Source: Candidatus Pseudoruminococcus merdavium (GTDB lineage: Bacteria; Bacillota; Clostridia; Oscillospirales; Ruminococcaceae). Taken from it: a DNA stretch of 64,000 nt. The notes under the pieces are model-generated. The model saw only the letters and a list, made by a program, of their open reading frames with translations. It was not told the DNA's origin and made no database searches. The DNA is taken from positions 1 through 64,000 of the forward strand of contig CAJFSS010000013.1 in assembly GCA_904419745.1 (NCBI GenBank). The letters are read 5' to 3'. Within the stretch, counting starts at the first letter, position 1, and each line of letters begins with the position of its first letter. The translations under genes and the position numbers were made by a program. Shown here piece by piece: positions 26,180 through 33,748 of this stretch.

Positions 26180-26713
26180 ATGGGGGCCATTTTGGAAGAA
26201 ATCTATTCCGATATGGAATTCATGGGGATTGTTGGGGATCTCATCAAAAATGAAACTGTCCTGCAAATGAAGGAATTCCGCCAGCACTATGGTACAACCT
26301 GTTTTGAACATTGCCTGACGGCGTCCTACTATTGTTATCTTATCTGCCGCAAACATGGCTGGGATCACATTTCCTGTGCCAGGGGAGCCATACTGCACGA
26401 CCTGTTTTTATACGACTGGAGAAAACGGGAAAATGGCAGGAAAGGGTTCCATGCCTTTACCCATCCGCATACCGCCTATACAAATGCGCTCAAAGTTACC
26501 GCTTTAAACGACAAGGAAACCGATATCATCCTCAAGCACATGTGGCCGGTAACCATCAGCCTTCCAAAATACAAAGAAAGCTATGTTCTTACCATGGTGG
26601 ATAAATTCTGCGCCATTTCAGAAGCTGTAGAAGAACTCTCCCGCCGACATGCGGCAACACGCTTTTTGCGCCATGCCTCCCTTTTCCTCACAGCCGTTAT
26701 GATAAAAATATAG
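26180..26713 (+). CDS. HD domain phosphohydrolase
   Basis: Starting at 26180 after AAAGGGG gives 177 residues. HD-type metal ligands are visible: FEHCLTASYYCYLICRKHGW, ARGAILHDLFLYDW with the HD pair, FTHPHTAYTNAL and MVDKFCAISEA. A longer frame back to 26015 crosses poor leader sequence. It differs from the HD protein at 19457 in length and motif context. Family members hydrolyse nucleotides or related phosphates; no substrate is evident. Confidence 0.85.
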   Translation: MGAILEEIYSDMEFMGIVGDLIKNETVLQMKEFRQHYGTTCFEHCLTASYYCYLICRKHGWDHISCARGAILHDLFLYDWRKRENGRKGFHAFTHPHTAYTNALKVTALNDKETDIILKHMWPVTISLPKYKESYVLTMVDKFCAISEAVEELSRRHAATRFLRHASLFLTAVMIKI

Positions 26714-26718
26714 AACCC

Positions 26719-26756
26719 AAGGGCTTTGCTATTATCGTGAAAATAGCAAAGCCCTT
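26719..26756 (+). terminator. Terminator after HD gene
   Basis: AAGGGCTTTGCTATT and AATAGCAAAGCCCTT form a perfect 15-bp stem with an 8-nt loop; the T-run is weak. Confidence 0.75.
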
Positions 26757-26964
26757 GTTCTGATTGTTTCCTATTTTCCGAATCACGGGGGGACATCCTG
26801 GAATATTGAAAGAAAATCCTTGCTCGATCCAAAAATATCAGATCAATCCCCCGAGAAAAGGAGTCGTTACGACTCCCCCTCTCTTTTTGACAGCATGACC
26901 AATTACTGCTTTGATGCATTTTTTCCGATGCACATCCGGCAGCATTCCCCGTTTTAAAGAAACT

Positions 26965-27768
26965 TTAGCCGTTTCTAATCTTATCCGCATAGTATTGGAT
27001 GAATTCGCCATTGGTCGGACGGTTTTCCGCTGCACAATACAGTTCCGGGCAATGGAGTTCCAGGGCCTCCGGGCGTGCCCTTTTCCATGCAGATTCTATG
27101 GTACTGCGAATATTCCTCTCAACATTTTTCAGTGGGATATCATATTTTTTCGCAAGAAAGGGATAGAGATCTTTGGTAACCATGAGTTTTTGCGGATCAT
27201 ACCGGCACGCTTCCACGATCGCATCTGTTAAAATCCGGCATCCTTTTGTCTTTGGAGTGATACAAATATAGGATAATTCCATTTTGGTCTGTGTAAGCCA
27301 ATGCTTTTCTTTCCCACCCAGTGTTTTATGGCGGGGACTTTCCTGTACTTTCATGGGAAGTGGGCCCGCTTTCCTGTGCATATATTTTTTTGCTCGTAAA
27401 ATCATCTGGATAGCGTCTGACGGGCCATAATTTTTCTTTTGTTTGCTACAGACGTAGCCCACCCCATGATCTCGCGCGATTTGAAGGGTCATCTGGTCGG
27501 TGGTATGGGTTGTCATGACAATATATGGTTCATAAGGAAGCGCCAGTTCTTTGATGCTAAAAAGCATATCAATCCCATTGCCCTCCTCCAGCTCCAAATC
27601 CAAGATAATCGCATCTGGCTGCGTGAGCTTTATCTGTTCCAGAGCCTGGGACGCACTATCTGTCTGGCCAATGAAGTCGATTTCTTTGACATCTTTTAAA
27701 TACTCTTCAAATGCCTGATAATCTTCCGCTTCATCTTCTACAATTAAAAGACGAATTTGCCCTTCCAT
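26965..27768 (-). CDS. Spo0A-like response regulator
   Basis: This 267-residue protein has a receiver domain (1-120) with Glu11-Asp12, phospho-acceptor Asp57 (IILDLEL), Thr86/Thr87 and Lys109. It has a linker of about 40 residues and a C-terminal Spo0A_C-type DNA-binding domain (about 165-265). The latter ends with RNIRSTIESAWKRAR and PTNGEFIQYYADKIRNG, which closely follow the Spo0A recognition region. Spo0A governs sporulation entry; the divergent receiver loop (MTTHTT) suggests a paralog or a diverged Spo0A. No kinase gene is adjacent. Confidence 0.85.
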   Translation of the reverse strand: MEGQIRLLIVEDEAEDYQAFEEYLKDVKEIDFIGQTDSASQALEQIKLTQPDAIILDLELEEGNGIDMLFSIKELALPYEPYIVMTTHTTDQMTLQIARDHGVGYVCSKQKKNYGPSDAIQMILRAKKYMHRKAGPLPMKVQESPRHKTLGGKEKHWLTQTKMELSYICITPKTKGCRILTDAIVEACRYDPQKLMVTKDLYPFLAKKYDIPLKNVERNIRSTIESAWKRARPEALELHCPELYCAAENRPTNGEFIQYYADKIRNG

Positions 27769-28021
27769 AAATACACCACCTGTTTTGGAAAATTGACTTT
27801 CCAGGATTTTCTCTATTATACTCCTCGGTTAGTGTATTATCAACAATATTTTACAATTGTATGTTGTTTTTTTATATATGTTACCTATAAGTTTTTTCTT
27901 TGTTCCCTTTTAGCTACTTTTTTAAGTGATATCACAGTCTTTTTTCAAAGCAAAAGCCGGTTTGCAAATAAAAGTGGCAAGCCTTTTTATTGTGCAAAAG
28001 AAAGCAAGGATAAAAACATGT

Positions 28022-28048
28022 CCCCTTGAGACGCTGGGTCCCAAGGGG
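28022..28048 (-). terminator. Terminator of YbjN gene
   Basis: CCCCTTG and CAAGGGG arms with a 13-nt loop; on the minus strand a TTTTT tract follows after a few bases. The rest of 27769-28067 shows no gene. Confidence 0.55.
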
Positions 28049-28067
28049 AGTCCTGCTGATACTGGAT

Positions 28068-28538
28068 TTACTCAGCCTCTTCGCAGTCTTTCACTGCCTG
28101 TTCCGGGGTTTTCATCCCAAAAATCACGGCCAAAATCCCATCCGCATAGTGCCGGACGACCATTGCCGGAAGGTAGATGCTGTCTTTGACAATTTGCTCT
28201 CCCGGCATAACGCCGTCACAGTTTACAAAGCATTTATAACGTATTTCCCCATCGCGGTAATCCAACTCAAAATTGCCGTTATTGAGTCCATAATTGGTCC
28301 GCGTGAGGAATTCCGCCATTTCTGCCTTACACTCATCGGCAGAAATGGGGATGACCCCGTAGCTTGTGTAATCGTATTCCCGTACCACAATATGATACTC
28401 GAGGGATTTTATTTTATTATGGAGAGTAAGCCCAAAATGGAAAACCCCCTTGTCTTCCTCAAAATCGAACTGCCATTCATCTTTTTCCAGAAAATTTTTA
28501 ATGCACATTGCAATCTCTTGATTATAGTTTCTGCCCAT
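28068..28538 (-). CDS. YbjN domain protein
   Basis: This 156-residue soluble protein resembles the YbjN family, which shares a fold with type III secretion chaperones and is common in Firmicutes. Segments such as FHFGLTLHNKIKSLEYHIVV, NYGLNNGNFELDYRDGEIRY and a C-terminal acidic helix (AVKDCEEAE) are typical. It has no catalytic motif. Biological role is unknown; a chaperone or regulatory function is only inferred. It is monocistronic. Confidence 0.7.
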   Translation of the reverse strand: MGRNYNQEIAMCIKNFLEKDEWQFDFEEDKGVFHFGLTLHNKIKSLEYHIVVREYDYTSYGVIPISADECKAEMAEFLTRTNYGLNNGNFELDYRDGEIRYKCFVNCDGVMPGEQIVKDSIYLPAMVVRHYADGILAVIFGMKTPEQAVKDCEEAE

Positions 28539-28964
28539 ATAGATATTCTCCCTTCCTCTGCTGTTTCATGTTTTGGGAATCCATCTGCCAGTTTGGAGTA
28601 TCGCCCCCCTTTCGCAAGTTCAAACTGCTTTCATTTCTGTCAATCCGGCTGGTTCCTGTTTAATAAAATTTTTCAGGAATCCGGGTAGCTTCGGGCTTCA
28701 CCCATAGTTTGCAAGGGCTCTTCCTTGTTTCCCATTATAAGGGAAGCAAAAAAATCCTTTTTTTTAAATTTCAGAGAATATGGGATTTAGTTATACAGAA
28801 AAACAGAATATGGAACTTCTATGTTCACAGCCACAAAACCTCTTTGGACAACAATAAGAAAAAAGCCCCATAGAATGGCTCTTTCCGCAAGTCCAAAAAG
28901 TTTTGGTAAAACATTGTTCAATCATTACCAGCATCCTTGTGGGAACGCAACACCCAACAATAGA
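28539..28964. other. Intergenic stretch without supported gene
   Basis: Both strands were read; short frames here have no ribosome site or protein-like composition. It contains the start region of the YbjN gene on the minus strand. Confidence 0.5.
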
Positions 28965-29003
28965 AAAAACCTGCGGTATGCAAGTTGCATACCGCAGGTT
29001 TTT
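28965..29003 (-). terminator. Terminator of tRNA-Val
   Basis: AAAAACCTGCGGTATGC and GCATACCGCAGGTTTTT form a near-perfect 17-bp stem abutting the tRNA CCA end. Confidence 0.88.
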
Positions 29004-29079
29004 GGTGGAGACAGAGGGGCTCGAACCCACGACCTCACGGATGTGAACCGTACGCTCTAACCAACTGAGCTATGCCTCC
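29003..29079 (-). tRNA. tRNA-Val (anticodon CAC)
   Basis: Read on the minus strand, GGAGGCA pairs with TGTCTCC as acceptor stem. The D-arm GCTC/GAGC, the anticodon loop TTCACAT (CAC) and the T-arm GTGGGTTCGAGCCCCTC are present. Discriminator A and an encoded CCA are seen. Confidence 0.95.
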
Positions 29080-29343
29080 AAAGCAGTGGTTTTATTATAG
29101 CAGACCTTTTACAAAATTACAACCTCAAATTACTATTTTTCTTTTTTCTTCGTCTTCTCTTATGTATTTCCCCCTTGGAAATAACAAGCGCGCAGTAGTC
29201 AAAAACCAGTATGAGCAACAACACGCCAGTTGTACAGATTACGGCCACCCACATATATTTCACCCCATTCTACCGATTCTTTACCATTATATGAACCGCC
29301 CAAAAAGGTGTATACACACCATAGAAACTTCTAAGAATCCCTC

Positions 29344-29374
29344 TTGACATGAAGTGAACTCCAAGTGATAGACT
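29344..29374 (+). promoter_or_regulatory. MerR-type promoter with 19-bp spacer
   Basis: TTGACA (29344-29349) and TAGACT (29369-29374) are separated by 19 bp containing the near-palindrome GAAGTGAACTCC. This spacing is characteristic of MerR-activated promoters. The preceding 29080-29343 holds no gene I can support. Confidence 0.75.
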
Positions 29375-29431
29375 TTTCCATGGAAAATCATAATTTCTAT
29401 TTTAAAAAAGCACTGTAAGGAGGCGTCCTTT

Positions 29432-29812
29432 ATGACGATTGCACAGGTAAGCAAACGCTTTGACCTTTCTCCCGATACGCTTCGGTATTATGAGCGTATC
29501 GGCCTGATTCCCCCGGTCGGACGCACGCCCGGCGGGATCCGAAACTACACCGAAGAGGATTGCCGGCGCATTGAATGCATCAAATGTATGCGCTGCGCGG
29601 GATTGGCCATTGAAACTATTATTGAGTACAACGCATTATTCCAACAGGGAGAAAAGACAGCGGAGAAAAGGAAAGACCTGCTCAACCGCCAAAGAAAGGA
29701 AATCCTGCGCCGGATTGAACGGCTTCAGAAAAACCTGAATGTACTGGATAAAAAAATTGCCATGTACGAAAAATCCATGGAAAACTGCTATCCCTCTACT
29801 GTAGAAAAATAG
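29432..29812 (+). CDS. MerR family regulator (copy 1)
   Basis: This 126-residue protein is a MerR helix-turn-helix (MTIAQVSKRFDLSPDTLRYY, then ERIGLIPPVGRT) plus a dimerization coiled coil. The effector tail is short. The sequence ERIGLIPPVGRTPGGIRNYT is shared nearly exactly with the second copy at 30846, so they are recent paralogs. It lies downstream of a 19-bp-spacer promoter and upstream of another before the flavoprotein gene. Group members often respond to electrophiles or metals; only three cysteines are present and none makes an obvious site. Confidence 0.92.
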   Translation: MTIAQVSKRFDLSPDTLRYYERIGLIPPVGRTPGGIRNYTEEDCRRIECIKCMRCAGLAIETIIEYNALFQQGEKTAEKRKDLLNRQRKEILRRIERLQKNLNVLDKKIAMYEKSMENCYPSTVEK

Positions 29813-29903
29813 CTTTCCGTCCTAGTTTTAGCTGATAAAACAGCGATATTTCCCAAAAATCAACTTGAATTTTTGAATATTCCTCTAAACTTCTAGATAC
29901 TGC

Positions 29904-29934
29904 TTGACTTGGAGTCAACTTCAAATGATACGGT
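29904..29934 (+). promoter_or_regulatory. MerR-type promoter of flavoprotein gene
   Basis: TTGACT (29904-29909) and TACGGT (29929-29934) with 19-bp spacing flank the near-perfect palindrome TTGGAGTCAACTTCAA. It matches the operator of the first MerR gene in design, so one or both MerR paralogs probably activate the flavoprotein. Confidence 0.75.
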
Positions 29935-29986
29935 TATGATAAAGAAAAGCCATTTTCAAATTGCCGCAAGAAAAGAGGAGTTTGTC

Positions 29987-30526
29987 ATGCAAAAGAAAGT
30001 ACTTATTTTATCCTCCAGCCCAAGAGTGAAAGGGAATACAGATTTGTTGTGCGACATGTTTGCCAAAGGAGCAGCCGACGCAGGACATGAAGTAGAAAAA
30101 ATTTCCCTGAATCAGAAAAAAATCGGCTATTGTCAGGCATGTGCCGCTTGCCGGAAAAATGGCGGAACCTGTATCCTTGGGGATGATGGACAGGAAATTG
30201 TGGAAAAACTGGTGGCTTCCGATGTGTTTGTCCTGGCTTCCCCGGTCTATTACAGCAGCATCAGCGGGCAATTGAAAACCCTAATTGACCGCACTTATTC
30301 CCACACTTCGGATATCCACGATAAAACCGCTTATTTTATCCTGGCAAGCGGAGCCAAAACCAAAGAGGGCGTAGCCGGTGCCGTTTCTGATTTCCGGGGA
30401 TTCTTGGAAAACCTGAAAAATGTCCGGGAAGGCGGCGTTATCTATGGAACTGGCGCATACTATCTCGGCGACATCCAAAACCATCCCGCTTTGAAAGAGG
30501 CCTATGAAATGGGGAAATCCATCTGA
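29987..30526 (+). CDS. NAD(P)H-dependent FMN reductase/iron-sulfur flavoprotein-type
   Basis: This 179-residue flavodoxin-fold protein has VLILSSSPRVKGNTDLLC, the FMN phosphate loop, and ASPVYYSSISGQLKTLIDR. It also has a compact cysteine cluster Cys49, Cys52, Cys55, Cys62 (CQACAACRKNGGTC). A CX2CX2CX6C pattern is close to that of archaeal iron-sulfur flavoproteins binding [4Fe-4S], though many relatives keep only some cysteines. The ATG at 29987 follows AGAGGAG; an earlier in-frame start overlaps the promoter. MerR control suggests a quinone, nitro-compound or oxidative-stress role. Confidence 0.85.
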   Translation: MQKKVLILSSSPRVKGNTDLLCDMFAKGAADAGHEVEKISLNQKKIGYCQACAACRKNGGTCILGDDGQEIVEKLVASDVFVLASPVYYSSISGQLKTLIDRTYSHTSDIHDKTAYFILASGAKTKEGVAGAVSDFRGFLENLKNVREGGVIYGTGAYYLGDIQNHPALKEAYEMGKSI

Positions 30527-30629
30527 TGCAGGTTGACAGGAAGAGATTTTTTACAGCGGACAAAATCACCAAAGGGTTGCCACCTTCCTCTTGCTCTTGT
30601 TAAAATGCAGCTGTCATGCCCTGTGATGA

Positions 30630-30800
30630 GCCAAGGACGCCGGAAAGACTTTTCCCGCTTTTGAATCTTTTGGGAATACAATTCTCTTTCTGGAAAACAT
30701 TGTCAACCGCACCGGAAACAGGCTCCATCCCATAAAATCGGCTGTTTTGGAAATCAAACGTCCGGGCAAAGCCTTTGAAGCTATCAACCGCATCCTGTAA
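30630..30800 (+). pseudogene. C-terminal remnant of an unrecognised gene
   Basis: After TGA TGA at 30624-30629, the plus strand reads a convincing protein tail: AKDAGKTFPAFESFGNTIL, FLENIVNRTGNRLHP and IKRPGKAFEAINRIL, then TAA at 30798. No start or ribosome site precedes it. It is likely the end of a gene whose front half was deleted when the MerR duplication formed. I do not recognise the family. Confidence 0.5.
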
Positions 30801-30845
30801 CGCCCTACATTGGCAAACAGCATGTATCAATAAGGAGGACCCCCT

Positions 30846-31235
30846 ATGACAATTGCAGAAGTCAGTAAACAATATAACCTCTCCGCAGATACCCTGCGCT
30901 ACTATGAACGCATTGGACTGATTCCCCCAGTCGGAAGAACTTCCGGCGGGATTCGGGATTACACAGAGGAGGACTGCCGTTGGATCGAATTCGCCAAGTG
31001 TATGAGAGGGGCCGGGCTTGCCATTGAGGCATTAGTGGAATATGTCTCTCTATTCCAGCAGGGCGATGAGACAGTACCTGCCAGAAAACAGATCCTCATG
31101 GAACAGAGGGATCATCTGATCGAAAAAATCCAGGAGATGCAGAGCACACTGGAACGTCTCAATTTCAAAATTGAACGTTACGAGCAGTCCGTTCTCCCTG
31201 TAGAGCGCAAACTGAAGAAAAACGCAGAATCCTGA
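30846..31235 (+). CDS. MerR family regulator (copy 2)
   Basis: This 129-residue MerR protein is a paralog of the one at 29432: MTIAEVSKQYNLSADTLRYY then ERIGLIPPVGRTSGGIRDYT. The C-terminal coiled coil differs (LIEKIQEMQSTLERLNFKIE). AAGGAGG precedes the ATG. It is followed after 41 bp by the Fe-S aldo/keto reductase-like gene, so each MerR copy sits before a redox gene: duplication of a regulator-oxidoreductase unit is likely. Confidence 0.92.
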   Translation: MTIAEVSKQYNLSADTLRYYERIGLIPPVGRTSGGIRDYTEEDCRWIEFAKCMRGAGLAIEALVEYVSLFQQGDETVPARKQILMEQRDHLIEKIQEMQSTLERLNFKIERYEQSVLPVERKLKKNAES

Positions 31236-31276
31236 TTCCGAAAACCCCAAACGATCGACAAGAAAGGAATGTTTGT

Positions 31277-32371
31277 ATGGAATACCGGAAAATCCCCCAC
31301 GGGGACGATACATTCAGCACCATTGGAATTGGTGCGGGCAGCTTAGAACTTGCCTCGGCGGAAGAAGTGGAGAACATCATCCGTTATGCAATGGAGCGGG
31401 GCGTCAATTTTATGGATACCATCATGAACCGTGACACCGCCGCGGAACCGATTGCCCACGCGCTCAAAGGCGTGCGCAGCCAGATGAAAATACAAATCCA
31501 TTTTGGCGCTTATTATCCAAACGGGGTGTATCAGCGCACCCGCAATCCCAAAGAAGTCCAAAAAGGCTTTGAACAGGAACTGAAAAAATATGGCACGGAT
31601 TATGCAGACATTGGTATGATCCACTGTGTGGATGAACTGGACGATTTTGACGAGGTTATGAACGGCGGTACTTTTGAATATGCCAGCAAGTTAAAACAGG
31701 ATGGTACGATTCACTATTTGGGATTTGCCTCGCACAACCCGGATATCTGCAAAAAATTTATCGAAACCGGGGCGTTTGACGTCTTTATGCTGAGCCTGAA
31801 TGCATCCTACGATTTTGAACCGGCTGATGGAATGCTCTCCCTGTCGCAAAAACGCGTGGAACTCTATCAGGAGTGCCAAAAACGCGGAATCGGTATCACG
31901 GTGATGAAGCCATACGGCGGCGGACAGCTTCTCAATGCCGGGACTTCCCCCTTTGGGCGTGCGATGACCATCCCCCAGTGTTTTCAGTACGCCCTCGATC
32001 GCCCTGCCGTTCTCTCCTGTTTGCCAGGCGTACGATCCGTCCAGGATTTAAAAGAAGCGCTCAGCTACTATGAATCCACCAAGGAAGAACGCGACTATTC
32101 TTTCCTTGTAAATCTTCCAAATAAAGGGATGCAGGGCGCCTGTATTTACTGCAACCATTGCCAGCCCTGTCCGGCGGGTATCGACATTGGGCTTGTCAGC
32201 AAATACATGGATTTGGCAAAATCCGGGGATGAATTGGCAGGGGAACATTATCTCAAGCTCAACCGCCATGCATCGGACTGCATTGGCTGCGGATCCTGTG
32301 AGCGCAATTGCCCGTTCCATGTGGAAGTACGCAGCAGGATTGCACAGGCAAAAGAATTTTTTGGCATTTAA
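31277..32371 (+). CDS. Aldo/keto reductase-like protein with two [4Fe-4S] motifs
   Basis: This 364-residue protein has an AKR barrel (about 1-270) and a C-terminal ferredoxin-like region, with CIYCNHCQPCPAG and DCIGCGSCERNCPF providing two four-cysteine clusters. The canonical AKR catalytic Tyr is not visible: DTIMNRD (47-53) stands where DTAxxYG is expected, with Arg52 at the Tyr place. The usual Lys on the next strand is also missing, while His116 (MIHCVD) remains. The reaction may therefore be electron transfer rather than ordinary carbonyl reduction. AAAGGAA precedes the ATG. Co-transcription with the MerR copy upstream is likely. Confidence 0.85.
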   Translation: MEYRKIPHGDDTFSTIGIGAGSLELASAEEVENIIRYAMERGVNFMDTIMNRDTAAEPIAHALKGVRSQMKIQIHFGAYYPNGVYQRTRNPKEVQKGFEQELKKYGTDYADIGMIHCVDELDDFDEVMNGGTFEYASKLKQDGTIHYLGFASHNPDICKKFIETGAFDVFMLSLNASYDFEPADGMLSLSQKRVELYQECQKRGIGITVMKPYGGGQLLNAGTSPFGRAMTIPQCFQYALDRPAVLSCLPGVRSVQDLKEALSYYESTKEERDYSFLVNLPNKGMQGACIYCNHCQPCPAGIDIGLVSKYMDLAKSGDELAGEHYLKLNRHASDCIGCGSCERNCPFHVEVRSRIAQAKEFFGI

Positions 32372-32434
32372 TTTCCTATTCTAAAACTGCTTTGTTCTGT
32401 TCTTCCCATTGGAAGAAACTTTCATACCCCCTTG

Positions 32435-32480
32435 AAAAGTCAGGAGTCCTGGGAAAAATCCCCGGCTCCTGACTTTTTTC
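32435..32480 (+). terminator. Terminator after AKR-like gene
   Basis: AAAAGTCAGGAG and CTCCTGACTTTTTT arms with a partly paired interior form a strong hairpin. Confidence 0.82.
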
Positions 32481-32596
32481 TGTCTGTGCCCGTACTTCCT
32501 TTGAAAGGCATAAAAATGGGCCAATGGATTTTTCTTTTTTCTGTACGGAAAATATGGTACACTGAAAAACAGAACAACGGAAAGGACGGAATCGCT

Positions 32597-33748
32597 ATGC
32601 GCGTGGTACATACCTCGGACTGGCACATCGGCAAGGTTCTCAACGACTATTCCCTGCTTGAAGACCAGGCATATATCCTTGGGGAACTCAAACAGTTCCT
32701 GATCGAACAAAAAGCAGACGTTTTAATCATTGCAGGGGATTTGTATGATCGAAAAGTTCCTCCCGCCCAAGCAGTGGAGCTGCTTGACCAGGTACTCAGT
32801 GGGATCATCCAGGACACCGGGGTAAAAATCCTCGCCATTGCCGGCAACCATGACAGCCCTCAGCGCCTTTCCTTTGCAAGCGGGCTTTTTCGACAGAGCG
32901 GACTTTACCTGTGCGCAAAATATTCCCAGCAAATCGAAACGGTTACGTTTCAAGATCCCTATGGGGACATTGTGTTCCACTTAATGCCCTATGCCGATCC
33001 GGCTCAAATCCGTGCAGATTTGAAAGATGATTCGCTGAAAGGGGCAAACGAGGCCGTTGGGCGCCTGCTCTCCCTCCACGAGCAATCCATCGATCCTGAA
33101 AAACGCAATGTGCTGATTGCCCATGGCTTTTTCACCGATCTCACTTCTGGAAGCGGTTTAATTTTTGGAGAGGAAACCAACATTGGCGGCAGCGATGCGG
33201 TGGATATTGGATGGCTGTCCTCCTATGACTATGTTGCACTCGGGCACATCCACACGCCGCAGCGGGTGATTTCCGAAAAAATCCGCTACAGCGGTTCCCT
33301 TCTCAAATATTCCATTGCGGAGGCCACCCGGCACAAATCTGTTACTGTGATTGATTTTTTGGAAAAAGGCGACATGGTAATAGAACAGAAATCCCTTTCT
33401 CCGCTGCGTGACCTGCGCATCATCACGGGGACGCTGGAAGAACTGGCAGACTACAAAAATGCCGTGAATACGAATGACTATGTGTTCGCCCAACTGGAGG
33501 ATCAGGATCTCATCCCGGACGCCATGTACCGGCTCAAATCCGTTTATCCGAATGCACTTGGCCTGCGCCTAAAGCAAAAAGAGGAAGTTTCCGGTCCACT
33601 GCATGCTGCGCTCACGCTCCGGCAAGGAAAAAATCCACTGGAACTGTTTGAGGAATTCCATTTTTATGTTTCCGGAAGGCGGATGGAAGAACAAGACCGA
33701 AAGATATTACAGCAGGCGATTAAAGAGGCGGAGGTGAAAGACGAATGA
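32597..33748 (+). CDS. sbcD: Exonuclease subunit SbcD
   Basis: This 383-residue Mre11-type nuclease processes DNA ends and hairpins with SbcC. Metal-binding motifs are DWHIGK (8-13), GDLYDRK, GNHDSPQRL and LGHIHTPQ. The ATG at 32597 follows GGAAAGGA; a frame extending to 32432 runs through the preceding terminator and is rejected. The stop overlaps sbcC by ATGA. Length is normal. Confidence 0.96.
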   Translation: MRVVHTSDWHIGKVLNDYSLLEDQAYILGELKQFLIEQKADVLIIAGDLYDRKVPPAQAVELLDQVLSGIIQDTGVKILAIAGNHDSPQRLSFASGLFRQSGLYLCAKYSQQIETVTFQDPYGDIVFHLMPYADPAQIRADLKDDSLKGANEAVGRLLSLHEQSIDPEKRNVLIAHGFFTDLTSGSGLIFGEETNIGGSDAVDIGWLSSYDYVALGHIHTPQRVISEKIRYSGSLLKYSIAEATRHKSVTVIDFLEKGDMVIEQKSLSPLRDLRIITGTLEELADYKNAVNTNDYVFAQLEDQDLIPDAMYRLKSVYPNALGLRLKQKEEVSGPLHAALTLRQGKNPLELFEEFHFYVSGRRMEEQDRKILQQAIKEAEVKDE

